A stretch of DNA of 64,000 nt from Plasmodium malariae (taxonomy: Eukaryota > Apicomplexa > Aconoidasida > Haemosporida > Plasmodiidae), in NCBI RefSeq assembly GCF_900090045.1, contig NC_041779.1, positions 1,125,001 through 1,189,000 of the forward strand. The letters run 5' to 3'. The position numbers were made by a program, and so were the translations under genes. Shown here in pieces: positions 36,680-49,584 of this stretch; within the stretch, counting starts at the first letter, position 1, and each line of letters begins with the position of its first letter. The notes below the pieces were generated by a model that saw only the letters and a list, made by a program, of their open reading frames with translations, made no database searches and was not told the origin of the DNA.

Positions 36680-37855
36680 CGCACATATGCGTATACTAAA
36701 TGTATGTATATGCCTCTATATAACCACTTAAAAATAGAGGAATAAATGAAAAGACGAGTTTTGGTTGTATACAATTTATTGTGTTGCGCAAGTATGTACA
36801 TATGTATATATGTATATGTACATATCTGCATGTGTGTTATTCTTCTATAAATGTGTGCTAACAAAGTTGTCTATTTAGCTAGCACGAAACTGCGTCATTA
36901 CGCTATTTTTTCTTTTTCTATTTTGTACTTCTGTTCTGTTCTTTTGTTCTGCGCATATTCTGCGCATATATTTTTACTAATATATTCTGCGCATATATTT
37001 TTACTAATATATTTTGCTCATATATTTTGCGCATATGTTTTGCTCTTACATTTTGCGCTTTACGTTTCGCTTATATTTTTGCCGCATACGCATTTCGCTT
37101 ATATTTTGCGCTTATATATTTTTTTATTATTTTTTTTTCCTTTTTTTTTTTTTTTTTTTCTTTATTTCGCTATCTTTTCTTTGCTTCATTTATTTTTATA
37201 TTGAGAAGGGGAAAATTTATGCAATGATTTTCCGTAATGTTGATAAAGCGAATGCACACACACAAATAAAAAAAAATATTAACTTGTGGACTTTTATTGT
37301 ATAAGCGTATATACATAAATAAGCATATGTGTACATATGTACGTGTACGTATGAGTACATCATAATACCATAATTCACCTGAACATATTTGAGATACAAT
37401 TTACACGTTTTATCAGTGTAACAATGGAACTATTAACTGTAGGAGGTTGTATGCACTTGGTGGCATTTCTGCATGAACATTTTATTTCTATTCAATGATT
37501 CAAAAAAAAGATATTCGTGAGTAACACATTTCTACGAAGATGTATTTGGACGTGACAATGCGACACATAAGTACGTACATAAGTACGTACATAAGTACTT
37601 ACATGAATATATATATATATATATATATACATACATAGATACATACGTACATACATGTACATACATGTACATGTATATGTATTTGTCGCATGCTGTTAAA
37701 AGCCGATTGAACGTACGAGACGAGGGGAAAAATGAAACCTCATTTTTCTTACCCCACTATACGATTTGGCATTTTCCCATATTATCATAAGAGTCTGTCA
37801 CTTGCCAAAACTCGAAGCTCATTATACCATATACATGTTCACCCCGTTTTGCACT

Positions 37856-37995
37856 TTTCGTACTTTTTTAACTTTTCGTACTTTTTTAACTTTTCGTACT
37901 TTTTTAACTTTTCGTACTTTTCGTACTTTTTTTACTTTTCGTACTTTTCGTACTTTTTTTACTTTTCGTACTTTTCGTACTTTTTTTACTTTTTG
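37856..37995. repeat. 9-18-nt minisatellite (acttttcgtactttttta)
   Basis: About nine units of tttcgtac spaced by T-rich stretches, on the 5' side of RON5. Confidence 0.85.
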
Positions 37996-38329
37996 TTCTT
38001 TTTCTTATATCATTTTTTTCGTTTTTCTTATTTTTCTCATATTTAACATATAAAGGAGAATATGCATACATTAAAATATTATAATATAATTGCATATTTG
38101 AAAACTATCACAATATGTACATAAACATACAGAGCAATTAATCGATAACCCATTTTTGTAAAGGTGAAGAGAAACAAATTAATTCCCAATATTTTTTATA
38201 TACTATTATGTAAAGTGTAAGAAAGAAAAAAAAAAAAAAAAAGGAAAAATGGAACGGAGGGACAATACAGACATACATACGTACATTTGCTATTTGCAGA
38301 AATATATATACATATGTAAGCAGCAGGAT

Positions 38330-38360
<31 letters not shown>

Positions 38361-38412
38361 TACTGAATGACACAACGTGAACGAGGCATTAAAGAATATA
38401 CGTTGCATGATA

Positions 38413-38467
<55 letters not shown>

Positions 38468-38736
38468 TGTAATTGCGTAAGTTATTAAGTATTTATGTAC
38501 GTGCTAATGTGCATATGGGTTTCTTAAACATAGTGCTCGAATAATTTAGCGTTCGAATCATTCCTAGAAAGTATGCCCTTTGTGTCATTTTGCGAAGTTA
38601 TGCTTTTTTTTTTTTTTTTTTCTTTTCAAGATAATTATAAATAAATCATTGAAGCATTCTTTACAGTGCTACTATTCACGCGTATCATTGTATTTTACCT
38701 AGTGTACCCGTACATGCTAACGTGCTAGCAAACAAA

Positions 38737-38815
38737 CATACGAACGTACGAACATACGAACATACGAACGTACGAACATACGAACATACGAACGTACGAA
38801 CATACGAAACTGCTT
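38737..38815. repeat. 16-nt repeat (gaacgtacgaacatac)
   Basis: About five units ending 60 nt before the start codon of the 54-residue protein gene, so probably in its 5' leader. Confidence 0.85.
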
Positions 38816-38877
38816 TTACAAGAACTAATACTAACGCAAATACACACACCTTCGTGTTACACTTTGCCCCGTTCAAA

Positions 38878-39293
38878 ATGTCGTATGGATGTGGGACTAT
38901 TTGCTTACCTATCATTCGAAGATCTTTGCTGTTTTTTTTAGCTGTCGAGGCTACGTATTCCTCCTATGACCTTTTCTTGAAGCCCGGTGCCATTTATGCG
39001 TACTATCGATTAGGGGAAGTGGTAATGCATACATGTACTTGTGCATACATACACATATGAACACACATGCGCATACGTACAAATGCACACACATGAACAT
39101 ACGTACAAATGCACACACATGAACATACGTACAAATGCACAAACGCACATACGTGCATGTAAGGGTATGCTTAATTTCCCATTTGTATACCCGCATTTGT
39201 GCTATATGTAGACATTTGCAGTTGTATAGATGTTTTAAAAATATTCGACTTTTTTTTTTCTTTTCTTTTTAGTTTAATAAGGGAAACAAGTAA
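38878..39293 (+). CDS. Small 54-residue conserved-looking protein, two exons, function unknown
   Basis: Exon 1 is 38878-39021 (ATG, 48 codons) ending GTG|GTAATG. Exon 2 is 39273-39293 after TTCTTTTTAG and encodes only FNKGNK plus stop. Phase is 0 on both sides and the intron of 251 nt has a good pyrimidine tract. The protein MSYGCGTICLPIIRRSLLFF... has a basic pair followed by a short hydrophobic stretch (residues ~17-24), then a mixed segment rich in Tyr with a KPGAIYAYYRLGEV end. Codon composition is far richer than the surrounding DNA. It could be a small mitochondrial or membrane-complex subunit; that is a guess from size and shape. I do not recognise the family. Confidence 0.62.
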
Positions 39294-39592
39294 TTTTTAG
39301 AAATTGCTTTTTTTTTTTTTTTTTTTTGATGAGTTATACAAGGTGATATTCTAAGGAGCAATTAAAAAGGAAGAGTCTTATTCAGTTTTACGTATGTGTA
39401 TTTGCAAGCATGTATATTGTGAGCCTATCGTAAACTTCTAGACTTGACTCAAGTCGACTTCTCCGTCCATTGTAAAAGATGAAATCTTTTCATTTAATAA
39501 TTTTTTTCACAAAAATGTAGCAGTTATAACGAAAAAAAAAAAAAAAAAGCTAGGGGGTAATTATGTTACAAGTACTTAGCGGAATAGACGAT

Positions 39593-39808
39593 ATATTTAT
39601 TTCATTTTAATTTATTTAATTTCATTTTAATTTATTTAATTTCATTGTAATTTATTTAATTTCGTTGTAATTTATTTAATTTCATTGTAATTTATTTAAT
39701 TTCATTGTAATTTATTTAATTTCATTGTAATTTATTTAATTTCATTGTAATTTATTTAATTTCATTGTAATTTATTTAATTTCATTTTAATTTATTTAAT
39801 TTTATTTT
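39593..39808. repeat. 20-nt minisatellite (aatttcattgtaatttattt), about 10 copies
   Basis: Near-perfect tandem units downstream of the 54-residue protein gene. Confidence 0.92.
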
Positions 39809-41384
39809 AATTTATATTATATATACATTTTTTTTTTCATGTAAATGATCGAATTTCATAACGTCAAACGAACAATTTATATTATGAATTGTCCTTTTTA
39901 ATGAAACAGATTACTCTTACAAATATGCGTATCTGTAGTACATAAAAAGAGATGTTATTTCATTTTATTTTTTAGCTGCATAGTTTGTACCATTTGATGT
40001 ATATAAACATTAATGTGGGTACACATGTGTATATATGCACACATATTGATATACTTGGAAAAAATGAAACATGGCTGCTTTATAAAAAGCGCATGTAACG
40101 GGAGAAAGAGCAAAGAAAAGAACAAAAATGAGACGAAAAAAAGAGCAAAAAGGTAAAAATACTACAAGCATTTTGTATAATTTCTTATTTGTGGGAGAGG
40201 GAGAGCAGAAATATCTTGTTCTCTATAACTACTAAACATCCTTATTCGTAACGAATTCCTATTCAATTTTACATTTGTAAATTAAAATTAAATGGCAGTA
40301 GAGATAAGAAAATTTTTATTCTTTTAATTTGGTGTGCAAAAATGTTTTTATTTAATTGCATTGTACTACTGCTTTTTTTATAGAAATAATTTTTAAATTC
40401 GTAGAAGTAAAAATATCAGAAAAAAAAAGTAAAGCCAAGTGTTTTAGTTTTTCGGATGCAAAGCTCTTTTCGCTAATTTCCTCCCTTGTGCACGCTACTC
40501 CTTAAATAATAACATAAGAAAGGAATATAACTATGACTTTAATTTTTATCCACGTGATGAAATAATTATCAACAAACTGCAGTTATGGAAATAATTTTTT
40601 AATTGAGTTGTATGCCATTATGTGTCTGATCAGCATGGTTTATATTTTTAAAAGGCAGCTTATGTATCCCCCCTTTTTAATATACAAGGGTTTTCTTTTC
40701 TTTTTTTTTTTTTATATTTGCTCCATTTTGCTTTACTTTTATGCTTCACTTATATGTCTATTTAACAGTTTATTTTTTTTATCTACCTTTTTTATTTGTA
40801 TCATGTTTTAAAAAAATATAAAAAAAGATTAATTGCGTACACATTTTGGAACATAAAAAGGAAAAAATAACAAAAAAAAAATATCCTATATATACATAAT
40901 ACATACGAATGGATACCTGTGCATATAATATATGAGCAAAATAATGTATATACATAGCGTAGCACATTATTCGGAATAATTTTTCGCCTTAGATAAACCG
41001 CTGTACGTTTGTGGTGCACGTCCGCGAAGCAAAATTTTCAAAGAACAAGAAGAAAAATAGTGAGTCCGTATAATCTATCTATGAATATACATACAACACA
41101 TATATATGGTATGTATGTATATACATATATATATATGTACATATATGTATGTATGTATTTTTCATAATGCGATTTTTCAAACGGATGTTCTAAATATGCG
41201 TTTACAATTTTACACTTTTAACAATACTTCTTAATAGCTTAATTTTTTTTTTTTTTTTTTTTTTATCTCCCTTCTCGAAGATTAAAAAAAAAAAAAAAAA
41301 GTTTAAGAATAAAATTACAATTATATTATTGTAAAAAAAAAAAAAAATTATAAATGCAATTCACGATATATATTATATGTACAT

Positions 41385-41700
41385 ATATACATACATATAT
41401 ACACACATACATACATATATACACACATACATACATATATACACACATACATACATATATACACACATACATACATATATACACACATACATACATATAT
41501 ACACACATACATACATATATACATACATACATATATACATACATACATACATACATAAATACATATATACGTACATACATAGATACATATATATATATAT
41601 ATATATACATACATACATACATACATAAATACATATATACATACATACATTCACCTATACATACCCACACATACATGTACATGCGTATACATATGTACAT
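41385..41700. repeat. 18-nt (acatacatatatacacac) array grading into (CATA)n
   Basis: Six perfect 18-nt units followed by cata/tata repeats. All ORFs here are repeat artefacts. Confidence 0.93.
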
Positions 41701-42206
41701 ACACATACATATATATATATGCAAAATAAAAATAAACATTAAATCATATAAACCTACTACTTGATCTTAAAATAATAAAAAAAAAAAAAAAAAAACTTTA
41801 TTTTTTTTTTTTTATAAATAAATGTATGTATATATATTTATATATACATATATGTAATACATATACACATACATATATACATACATATATACATACATAT
41901 ATGTAATACATATATACATATACATAGCAGTATATATGGACTTAATTGTAAAAAAAATTTTTTTTTTTATATTATATAAACACATACATATAACCCATAT
42001 GTATGTTTTGCTGTAAGTATTCACATGTATATACAAAGTATTTTTATTTATATAATAAATAGGTGAACACTTATTCTTCACTTCGTATTCTTAACTACTT
42101 ATAATTCACTTCTTATGGTTTACTTCTTATTCCTAACTACTTATTCTTCTACTCATCGATTCTTATTCGTCAACTCTCACGTTGCACTTGTAATTCTTTT
42201 CCTTCT

Positions 42207-42506
42207 TTATTCTTTGTTTTTTTTTCTATATTCTTCTATTTCTTTAGAGTAACGAACTTTATCTAACTGCGCCTTCTTCTCATATGGTGACTTCTGAGCT
42301 GGACTTAGTTGACCCCAAGCTTCACCTACCAACTTCCCTACTTGTGCTACATCCTTTGCTAATTCTGGTCTTTCTTTTATTATTTCTAATCTTTTGTCCT
42401 TAACGTAAAACATATATGCTGACAAGGCTCTCTTTGGAGCTAATGGATCTTTTTTCTTTTTTTTATTCTGTTTTTTTAAAACTTTCTTTTGAGTTTTCGT
42501 TGCCAT
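42207..42506 (-). CDS. HMGB2: High mobility group protein B2 (single HMG box)
   Basis: 99 residues, the length I recall for P. falciparum HMGB2. A lysine-rich N-terminus (KKVLKKQNKKKKKDP, residues ~7-21) is followed by one HMG box from about residue 20 to the end: APKRALSAYMFYVKDKR, then the conserved VGKLVGEAWGQLSPAQKSPY and EKKAQLDKVRYSKEIEEY. The HMG box bends DNA in the minor groove, and Plasmodium HMGB proteins act in chromatin, with HMGB2 linked to the sexual stages. It lacks the acidic tail of animal HMGB1. The ATG (42506) is followed directly by the typical A-T-K-T-Q start. The 5' leader contains a 29-30-nt repeat. Single exon, unlike its neighbours. No anomalies in the box. Confidence 0.98.
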   Translation of the reverse strand: MATKTQKKVLKKQNKKKKKDPLAPKRALSAYMFYVKDKRLEIIKERPELAKDVAQVGKLVGEAWGQLSPAQKSPYEKKAQLDKVRYSKEIEEYRKKNKE

Positions 42507-42629
42507 TTTTTATGACCTGAAAATGGGGGGAGATGGTTAAAAGGGAAAAAAAAAAAAAATGAATAGCAATAAAAAAAAATATAATTAAAAAAATAGCTAC
42601 CAAAAAAAAAAAAAAAAAATGAACAGCAA

Positions 42630-42835
42630 TAAAAAAGGAAATAAAAGGAACAGCAATAAAAAAGGAAATAAAAGGAACGGCAATAAAAAAAGTAAAATAA
42701 AAGGAACGGCAATAAAAAAGTAAAATAAAAGGAGCGGCAATAAAAAAAGTAAAATAAAAGGAGCGGCAATAAAAAAAGTAAAATAAAAGGAACGGCAATA
42801 AAAAAAGTAAAATAAAAGGAACGGCAATAATTAAA
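42630..42835. repeat. 29-30-nt minisatellite (aaaggaacggcaataaaaaa), 7-8 copies, in the HMGB2 leader
   Basis: Tandem units alternate ggaacagc, ggaacggc and ggagcggc, immediately upstream of HMGB2 on its 5' side. Confidence 0.92.
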
Positions 42836-43062
42836 AGTAAAAAATAAAACAAAATAAAGAAGAATGACTAAAAATATATTATATTAAAAAGGCATAAAAA
42901 CGGGATGTCTCTTGTGCTCATTTGTGCAATTATTCATTCATAAATATTCAAATAGAATAAAGGCAGGGAGGGCCCTTGTAGAACGACGGAATAATAAGTC
43001 ACAAGTATATAATACATCGGATGGGGGAGCTTACAGGCATATTATGCCTGTATGTATGTATG

Positions 43063-43116
<54 letters not shown>

Positions 43117-44167
43117 GCGTTGCAAAAGCATGATAGTTCTTTTTTTTTTTTTTTTTATAAATAGCTAAACAAACAAACAAAAAAATAAAAAGCTTATGAA
43201 AGAAAAAAAAAAAAACAAGAGAAATAAAACCATTAGAAATGTAGAATTTAGCTAGTTAAAAAAAAAAAAAAATTAAAAACAGTCAACTATACACATATTA
43301 CGTTAAAAAGTTGTGTTTACCATAATACATAATTGATATGAAAAGGACGTTTAAGAATCAACGAAATATATGCAAATGTGAACGAATATAAACAAATACG
43401 AAAAATAATATATATATATATATATATATAATACATGATTGCATGGTACATATATACACACGAACGAAAATTACCGTAACTTTATGCAATTTAACGCGTG
43501 GGACTTGCACAAAGACACATAAAACATAACTACATGACGAACGAATGTAATGTATAGAAAATGTATGTAGCTTGTTTTATTTTAAAACTTCTATTCACAA
43601 CAAAAAGGAGAAGTAAACAAGAGGATATAAAACAAAAATAATAGTTCCTCGAAGAAATAAATAAACATGGCACAACAAGGAAGGAAAACACGCAACATAA
43701 AGCACAGCCATGCATATATACATATATATATATATATACATACACGTAACACATACATACATTCATAAGATCAAATATACAAAAACGACGTGGGCGCACA
43801 AATTACATATGCAAGCGTGTAAGTTTCCCACGAGGAAGCAAAGTATGCATTTGAAAGTATTTCTATACGCATAGATATGCATGTATGTATATATATATGG
43901 ATATACTTATGTGGAACTCATTATATATGAAACGAATCATAATATATTGTTTAACATGTAAACATATGCTGATGTACAATACGGCAATCTGTCATAAAAT
44001 TAAAATATCCATAACGTATATATACATATGTATATGTATACTTACATATATGTATATGTATCTCATGAATACGTTTATATATGTATACGCTAAATACAAA
44101 TAATATAATATGAAGCAAAGGTACAAAATAACTATAACATACATAGTGGTCCTTACGTATATTATAC

Positions 44168-44425
44168 ATCCGTATGTATGTATATATGTATGTATATATG
44201 TATGTATATATGTATGTATATATGTATGTATATATGTATGTATGTATATATGTATATATGTATGTATATATGTATGTATATATGTATGTATATATGTATG
44301 TATATATGTATGTATGTATATATGTATATATGTATATATGTATATATGTACGTATATATGTACGTATATATGTATATATGTATGTATATATGTGTGTATA
44401 TATGTATGTATGTATATACGTGTAT
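44168..44425. repeat. 12-nt (tatatgtatgta) microsatellite
   Basis: About 20 units with tgta/tata slips. Open in three plus frames as Met-Tyr-Val-Cys-Ile strings, which are not genes. Confidence 0.93.
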
Positions 44426-44852
44426 ATTTATATATACATAAAAAGCTTTCGTTCTTTCATTTTTACCTTTTTTTTTTTAATTATTTAATATTTGATTAAA
44501 ATAAAAATTTCAAAAATACTTAAGTTGTTATGAGGAAATTAATGAGTTGTGATTATTACAATATTATAACTTATGTTTAAATAAAAATATTCTTATAAAT
44601 ATGATTGTTGGAAATTTTTTAAAACTTTAAATGAATTAATGAAAAAAAAAAAAAGAAACAAATTATTTTTAACATTAATAATAATAATTATTTAATTTTA
44701 TTTTAATTTTATTTTTATTTAATTTTAATTTCATTAATGTATTAAATAAGTGCTTATTTTTTAATTTTAATGTATTTAAAAAAAAAAAAATTTAAGTACT
44801 GAGGAGTAGGACTTACTAATTACTACATTAAAATATATATATATATATAAAT

Positions 44853-45085
<233 letters not shown>

Positions 45086-45321
45086 TATACATATATATAT
45101 ACAACGTAAACAATGTTGCTTTAAAAAAAAAAAATTGTAACCTTGTTTTTTATGTATATATATACATAAGTACATATATGTACATATAGTATATGTATAT
45201 TTATATATATTTTACTTGTATACTCCGTTTTATATACTTACATATGCAATAACGTCAACAAGAGTATGTACGTATACATGTATTCATACATATATAAGTG
45301 TATATATATAAATGTACATAT

Positions 45322-45367
<46 letters not shown>

Positions 45368-45527
45368 ATTTTATACAATAGGGGGAAACGATATTTTTAC
45401 AAGAAAAAAAAAAAATTGAGGGTTATTCACATACGTATATAATATATTATATATGTTTTTATATACGTATTACTGCTGCTTGTCGTTAAAAGGCTCTTGT
45501 TGCAGTAAAGGTATTACATATATAAGA

Positions 45528-46034
45528 ATGACTAATTTTCATGCATGTATTAAACACCGAAATTATGTATTTTTCATGTTTATATAAAGGAAATAAAATA
45601 TATATATAAATATATGAGTACAAATATACGTTTACGTATATATATACATATTGCTTTAATTTTTATGTTTTTATTAGCTACTAATTTTTTTTTTCGTCCT
45701 ACGACGAGTTAATGATTTATATATGGCATATTAATATACGTATTTAATTGAATATGGTATGTTTATATGTTCGTATATTTTAATATGTTTGTATATATGT
45801 ATATATATATATATACATATATACATACATTATTACAAACATATGTATTTTTTTTTGCGCAGTTTATAAAAGTGCAAATTATGCTGTACCCGTGTAAGAT
45901 AAATAATTGATATGAGACGAAAGATTATATTTATTTTAAGTTTTAAAATTTTCATTTAATTTTACATGGGTGTTTATAAGGCAGATTGTACAAGGGAACG
46001 ACAAATGCTTGTACGTAATTGTAAGTTCTATGTA

Positions 46035-46073
<39 letters not shown>

Positions 46074-46212
46074 TCATTTAAATGTATTTGTTTATATGTA
46101 CGTGCGTAAACGTACATTCGTTTGTGTATGCATCCATATGCACCTATGTATAGTTATATGTATAAGAATACTAGCCTTTTTTTATAAACATGTATAGGCT
46201 TTTACGAAATGA
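45528..46212 (+). CDS. Candidate five-exon 44-residue protein, function unknown
   Basis: I chain five short exons: 45528-45546 (MTNFHA...), 45678-45707, 45863-45893, 45981-46020 and 46198-46212 (AFTK plus stop). Intron phases agree throughout (1, 1, 2, 0), the total is 135 nt and every intron is GT..AG. Donors at 45894 (GTAAGA) and 46021 (GTAAGT) are strong; acceptors TTTTTATTAG and TTTTTTGCGCAG are good. The joined protein reads sensibly, with FFFRPTT followed by IYKSANYAVPVQIVQGNDKC and LYVIAFTK, unlike the Tyr-Ile noise around it. Weak points are the 19-nt first exon, its GTATTA donor and the GTTAAT donor of exon 2. The first exon may lie elsewhere. I do not recognise the family; size and shape would suit a small subunit of a larger complex. 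Confidence 0.45.
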
Positions 46213-46924
46213 AATTTTGTTCATATATGTATATACATATATGTATATACATATATATATATATATGTATATATATGTATATATAAATACACGTTTATTT
46301 GCCTATACATATGGCTCTTCGATGCGATTGTAAATGATTGTGTGTTTGAACACCATCGGCTTTTATTAAAAAGGGTGTCTCAATACTTTTAAGGAAAATG
46401 CATTTTTCCCCCCGAATTAGTATTATTGTGTGTACATGAATATATAACATGTGCATGTGTACATGTATATATATTTATATATTGTGTATAAGTACACACA
46501 TATGACATATGTTAATGTGCCGGAAAAGCTTAGCAATTAATTAAAAGCACCTCTCGGAATGCTTCATTTAGAGCGGTATTTAATATTTATAATAGTTGTG
46601 TATGTATTTACTTTTACCTTTTTATTTCCCCCATGTTCTTACCAAAAAAAAAAAAAAAAAAAAAAAAAAAGAAAAAAAAATGAAGCAATGAATGCAGTAA
46701 AAAATAAAAATGCGACGAAGGTGTAGCTCACGATACCTATAAAATGCAATGATATATACTGTTATGCTGTGGAACATTTCCCTTTGTAATTATTTCCAGT
46801 AGTTACAAAATATGTCGTTTAAATAGGAATATATGTTTTTACTATATTTTTAAGAACATTTAATAACTGGGTCTTTTTAACGCAGTAAAATCGGTTGAAC
46901 CGAAATCTGCTAAGTATTTAAAAG

Positions 46925-47102
46925 GAAAAATAAAAAAAATAATATTAAAAAAAATAATATTAAAAAATAATATTAAAATAATTTTAAAAAATAATATTAA
47001 AATAATATTAAAAAATAATATTAAAATAATATTAAAAAATAATATTAAAATAATATTAAAATAATTTTAAAAAATAATATTAAAAAATAATATTAAAAAA
47101 TA
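46925..47102. repeat. aaaataatattaa minisatellite
   Basis: About 14 imperfect units of aaaaataatatt. Confidence 0.85.
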
Positions 47103-47566
47103 ACAAGGTTGAAGTAAATCTTGTTGCCCATTTTATATACTTCATTTTATTTTAACCCCATGTAGAAATGCTAAAATTGACAGAAGCGTTTTCATTGTTT
47201 TGCATATGTGTGTGTGACTAGTGTGCTAGTGCTGTTTCTTCCGTGTATACAATGTAGAAAATGTTCTCTGATATTTTAGTGTAATTTAAAATGCTTTAAC
47301 GGCAAGAAGAGCAGTTACGTGGCAACACAGACTTAACAACATACCATCATAATAATTATTTTCGCTGTTGCACACTACTCATTAAATTATTGTTATGTCT
47401 GTGACCATATTACGTGTGTGCATACGTGTATAACACATATGAACTATGAGAAGAGCAAAAAGAACGGAGAGATCATATATAAGACAAAAAAATTTACAAA
47501 AAAAAAATTTACCATTTTGAAATACAAAATACCCCTCTTTGGCAGTATTATATTTCGGCATTTTAG

Positions 47567-47965
47567 ATGGAAAGTTTATTGAAGATCTTGTTAAAATGTG
47601 TTAAACAGTTTTTATATTATATATCGTTTTATGTTTTCTTCTTTTTTTTGAACATTTTTGTATCCTTTTTTATGTGTAATGGATATACAATTATAGTTAC
47701 TCCTTTTTTTGTCAACTTATTTAAATATTCTGAACATGTTCATTTTTTTTTTTTTTTTATTTATATTAAAAATGTTCAGAATGCTCAAATGCATGAATTT
47801 GTTTCCATAAAAAAGGCCAATAAAATGGTTGGGGCTTGGGTTAACGCGTACAATAAAAGTAATAATAGTAGTAGTAATAATGAGGAATATATATATATAT
47901 ATATATATTACCACGTTAGTGCGACAATATTGAATAAATGTGTATATGTTTACACAACTAGGTAG
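47567..47965 (+). CDS. Possible membrane protein, 132 residues (weak)
   Basis: ATG at 47567 opens a 132-codon frame. It starts MESLLKILLKCVKQFLYYIS, has two Phe/Ile-rich hydrophobic stretches, then a hydrophilic part (NAQMHEFVSIKKANKMVGAW) with a NNSSSNNEE run typical of Plasmodium coding DNA. Against it: part of the hydrophobic sequence comes from poly(T), and the last 25 codons run over (TA)n and resemble intron. It may be a real gene with an unseen intron, or chance. I do not recognise a family. Confidence 0.3.
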   Translation: MESLLKILLKCVKQFLYYISFYVFFFFLNIFVSFFMCNGYTIIVTPFFVNLFKYSEHVHFFFFFIYIKNVQNAQMHEFVSIKKANKMVGAWVNAYNKSNNSSSNNEEYIYIYIYYHVSATILNKCVYVYTTR

Positions 47966-48174
47966 CAAAAAAAAAAAAAGAGAGTGTGGATCCATTGAAG
48001 TTACATTTTTTTCATTTTCAAACGTCCTTATTTGAATGATTATTTAAAAGAATAAAAATAAAGGCATTCATATTTTTTCCTAACTGAACCAAATCAAAGA
48101 GATTATAACACAGTATTTTTTCAACGCCTTATTTTATTGTGTCAATAGGTGGAACATATATATTCCTAACGTAC

Positions 48175-48653
48175 TTACAAAGAAATAAAAAAATAAAAAT
48201 AGAGCGTTTGTTTAGATTTTTCTGCAACCGGATGAGGGAATACAATTGGGGTATTCACCTATAAGTACATAATTATATGCATATATATATATATATATAT
48301 ACTGTTGCGTATGAATGTGTACATATATTATATGCGTTTACATGGACAATCCACGTACAACTTGAATTTTCTAAATAAGAATAAAAAGCAATTACCATGG
48401 GATACTGCCGAAAAGATAGAAGCAAATGCAAAATGAAAGTTAAGCATAAGTCCTCAAAACAGTAACTCAACTTGATAGAATAATTTGGTTAAGTGTTAAA
48501 AGATAGAGAAAAAAAAAAATTACAAAAAAGATAAAATAAGGCTTGGAAAAACGAAAAAATGTGTTCTCTTGATGCCTTGCATGTGCACATGCACGTATAC
48601 ATGCGTATATGTAAGAACCTATGTACGTATTTATGTATTTATGTATTTGTATA

Positions 48654-48684
<31 letters not shown>

Positions 48685-48781
48685 TTATATTTATTTATTT
48701 AATTTAACTGAAGCAAAAAAAAAAAAAAAAAAAAAAGGAAAAATATTCCACCTCGATTAATCCTATTTGCTCCCGTAACAT
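48175..48781 (-). CDS. Candidate small three-exon gene, about 58 residues (weak)
   Basis: Two good blocks: 48404-48342 after acceptor TCTTTTCGGCAG (YPMVIAFYSYLENSSCTWIVH) and 48258-48175 after ACCTATAAG-side acceptor TATAG (VNTPIVFPHPVAEKSKQTLY then FYFFISL and stop). They join in phase 0 across an 83-nt (TA)-rich intron. A first exon at 48781-48752 (MLREQIGLIE) would fit in phase 0, but its donor GTGGAA is poor. A strong GTAAGT at 48176-48171 overlaps the proposed stop, so the 3' end could continue. No family recognised. The amino-acid composition of the two blocks is the main support. Confidence 0.3.
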
Positions 48782-49552
48782 AAAATTGATATTTCTATAG
48801 TTGAGTAAGAAATGAAAAGATGTTAATATATATTATATTATGTCATATAGCCCCTTTCGATTTTTCAAATAAAAAAATAAAATAAATAAAAATATATATA
48901 TAAATAAAAATATAAATATAAATATAAATACAAATAAAAATATAAATACAAATAAAAATATAAATACAAATAAAAATATAAATAAAAATGTAAATATTTT
49001 GACTTCATAGAATATATAGTAGTTATAAACTGTTCTTTCCTTACTAGAAATTAAATGAAAATAAAATTTTCAAAGTTAGATAAAGAGCAGTATAGTAATA
49101 CATATTAATTTAATTTATCTTATTTCATATCATCTTTACCATGATTTAATTATTTGAAAGTTTGCCTTTATAAAACTAAGAACGTAAATATACATAAGTA
49201 TATACAAGTATAAGTCAGCGTATGTTAATGTTTACATTTCCGTATTATACATAAATTCTTCTACCGCATAACTTCTTATTTTCTAATGGCAAATTAATAA
49301 TACAGGATATTTTATTGTGAGGTTTTATTTTTCATCTAACACAATTACATAGTCCCTTTTTTTTTTTATTTTTTTTTTATTTTACATGTATAGAAACGTG
49401 CATATTTATTCTAACTGACCACGTTGAATTGCGTATTCGTGCATCATTTTATACATTAGTTAATACCTATGAATGAATATATCCACGTATATATTTACGT
49501 GTATCTAAGTCTATATCTACATATCTACATATCTACATATCTACATATCTAC

Positions 49553-49584
<32 letters not shown>

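Larger units (their letters stand above)
36623..38877. other. Divergent promoter region between RON5 (-) and a 54-residue protein gene (+)
   Basis: About 2.25 kb with poly(A) near 36642, a T-rich stretch at 36900-37200, a GTAC-rich stretch at about 37565-37680, a tttttcgtac-type repeat at 37856-37995, long (TA) near 38415 and a cgtacgaacata repeat at 38737-38815. A short open stretch at 37732 (MKPHFSYPTIRFGIF...) is probably leader. Confidence 0.65.
39294..42206. other. Convergent 3' region, no gene seen
   Basis: About 2.9 kb between the 54-residue protein gene (+) and HMGB2 (-), with poly(T)/poly(A) runs and two large repeat arrays. No coding-like block found on either strand. Confidence 0.7.
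46213..48174. other. Intergenic region with one weak ORF
   Basis: Contains poly(A) at 46645-46680, an aaaataatatt repeat at 46925-47100 and the ORF at 47567. A coding-like stretch at about 46315-46380 (FDAIVNDCVFEHHRLLLKR on the plus strand) has no usable splice site and no start that I can find. Confidence 0.5.
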
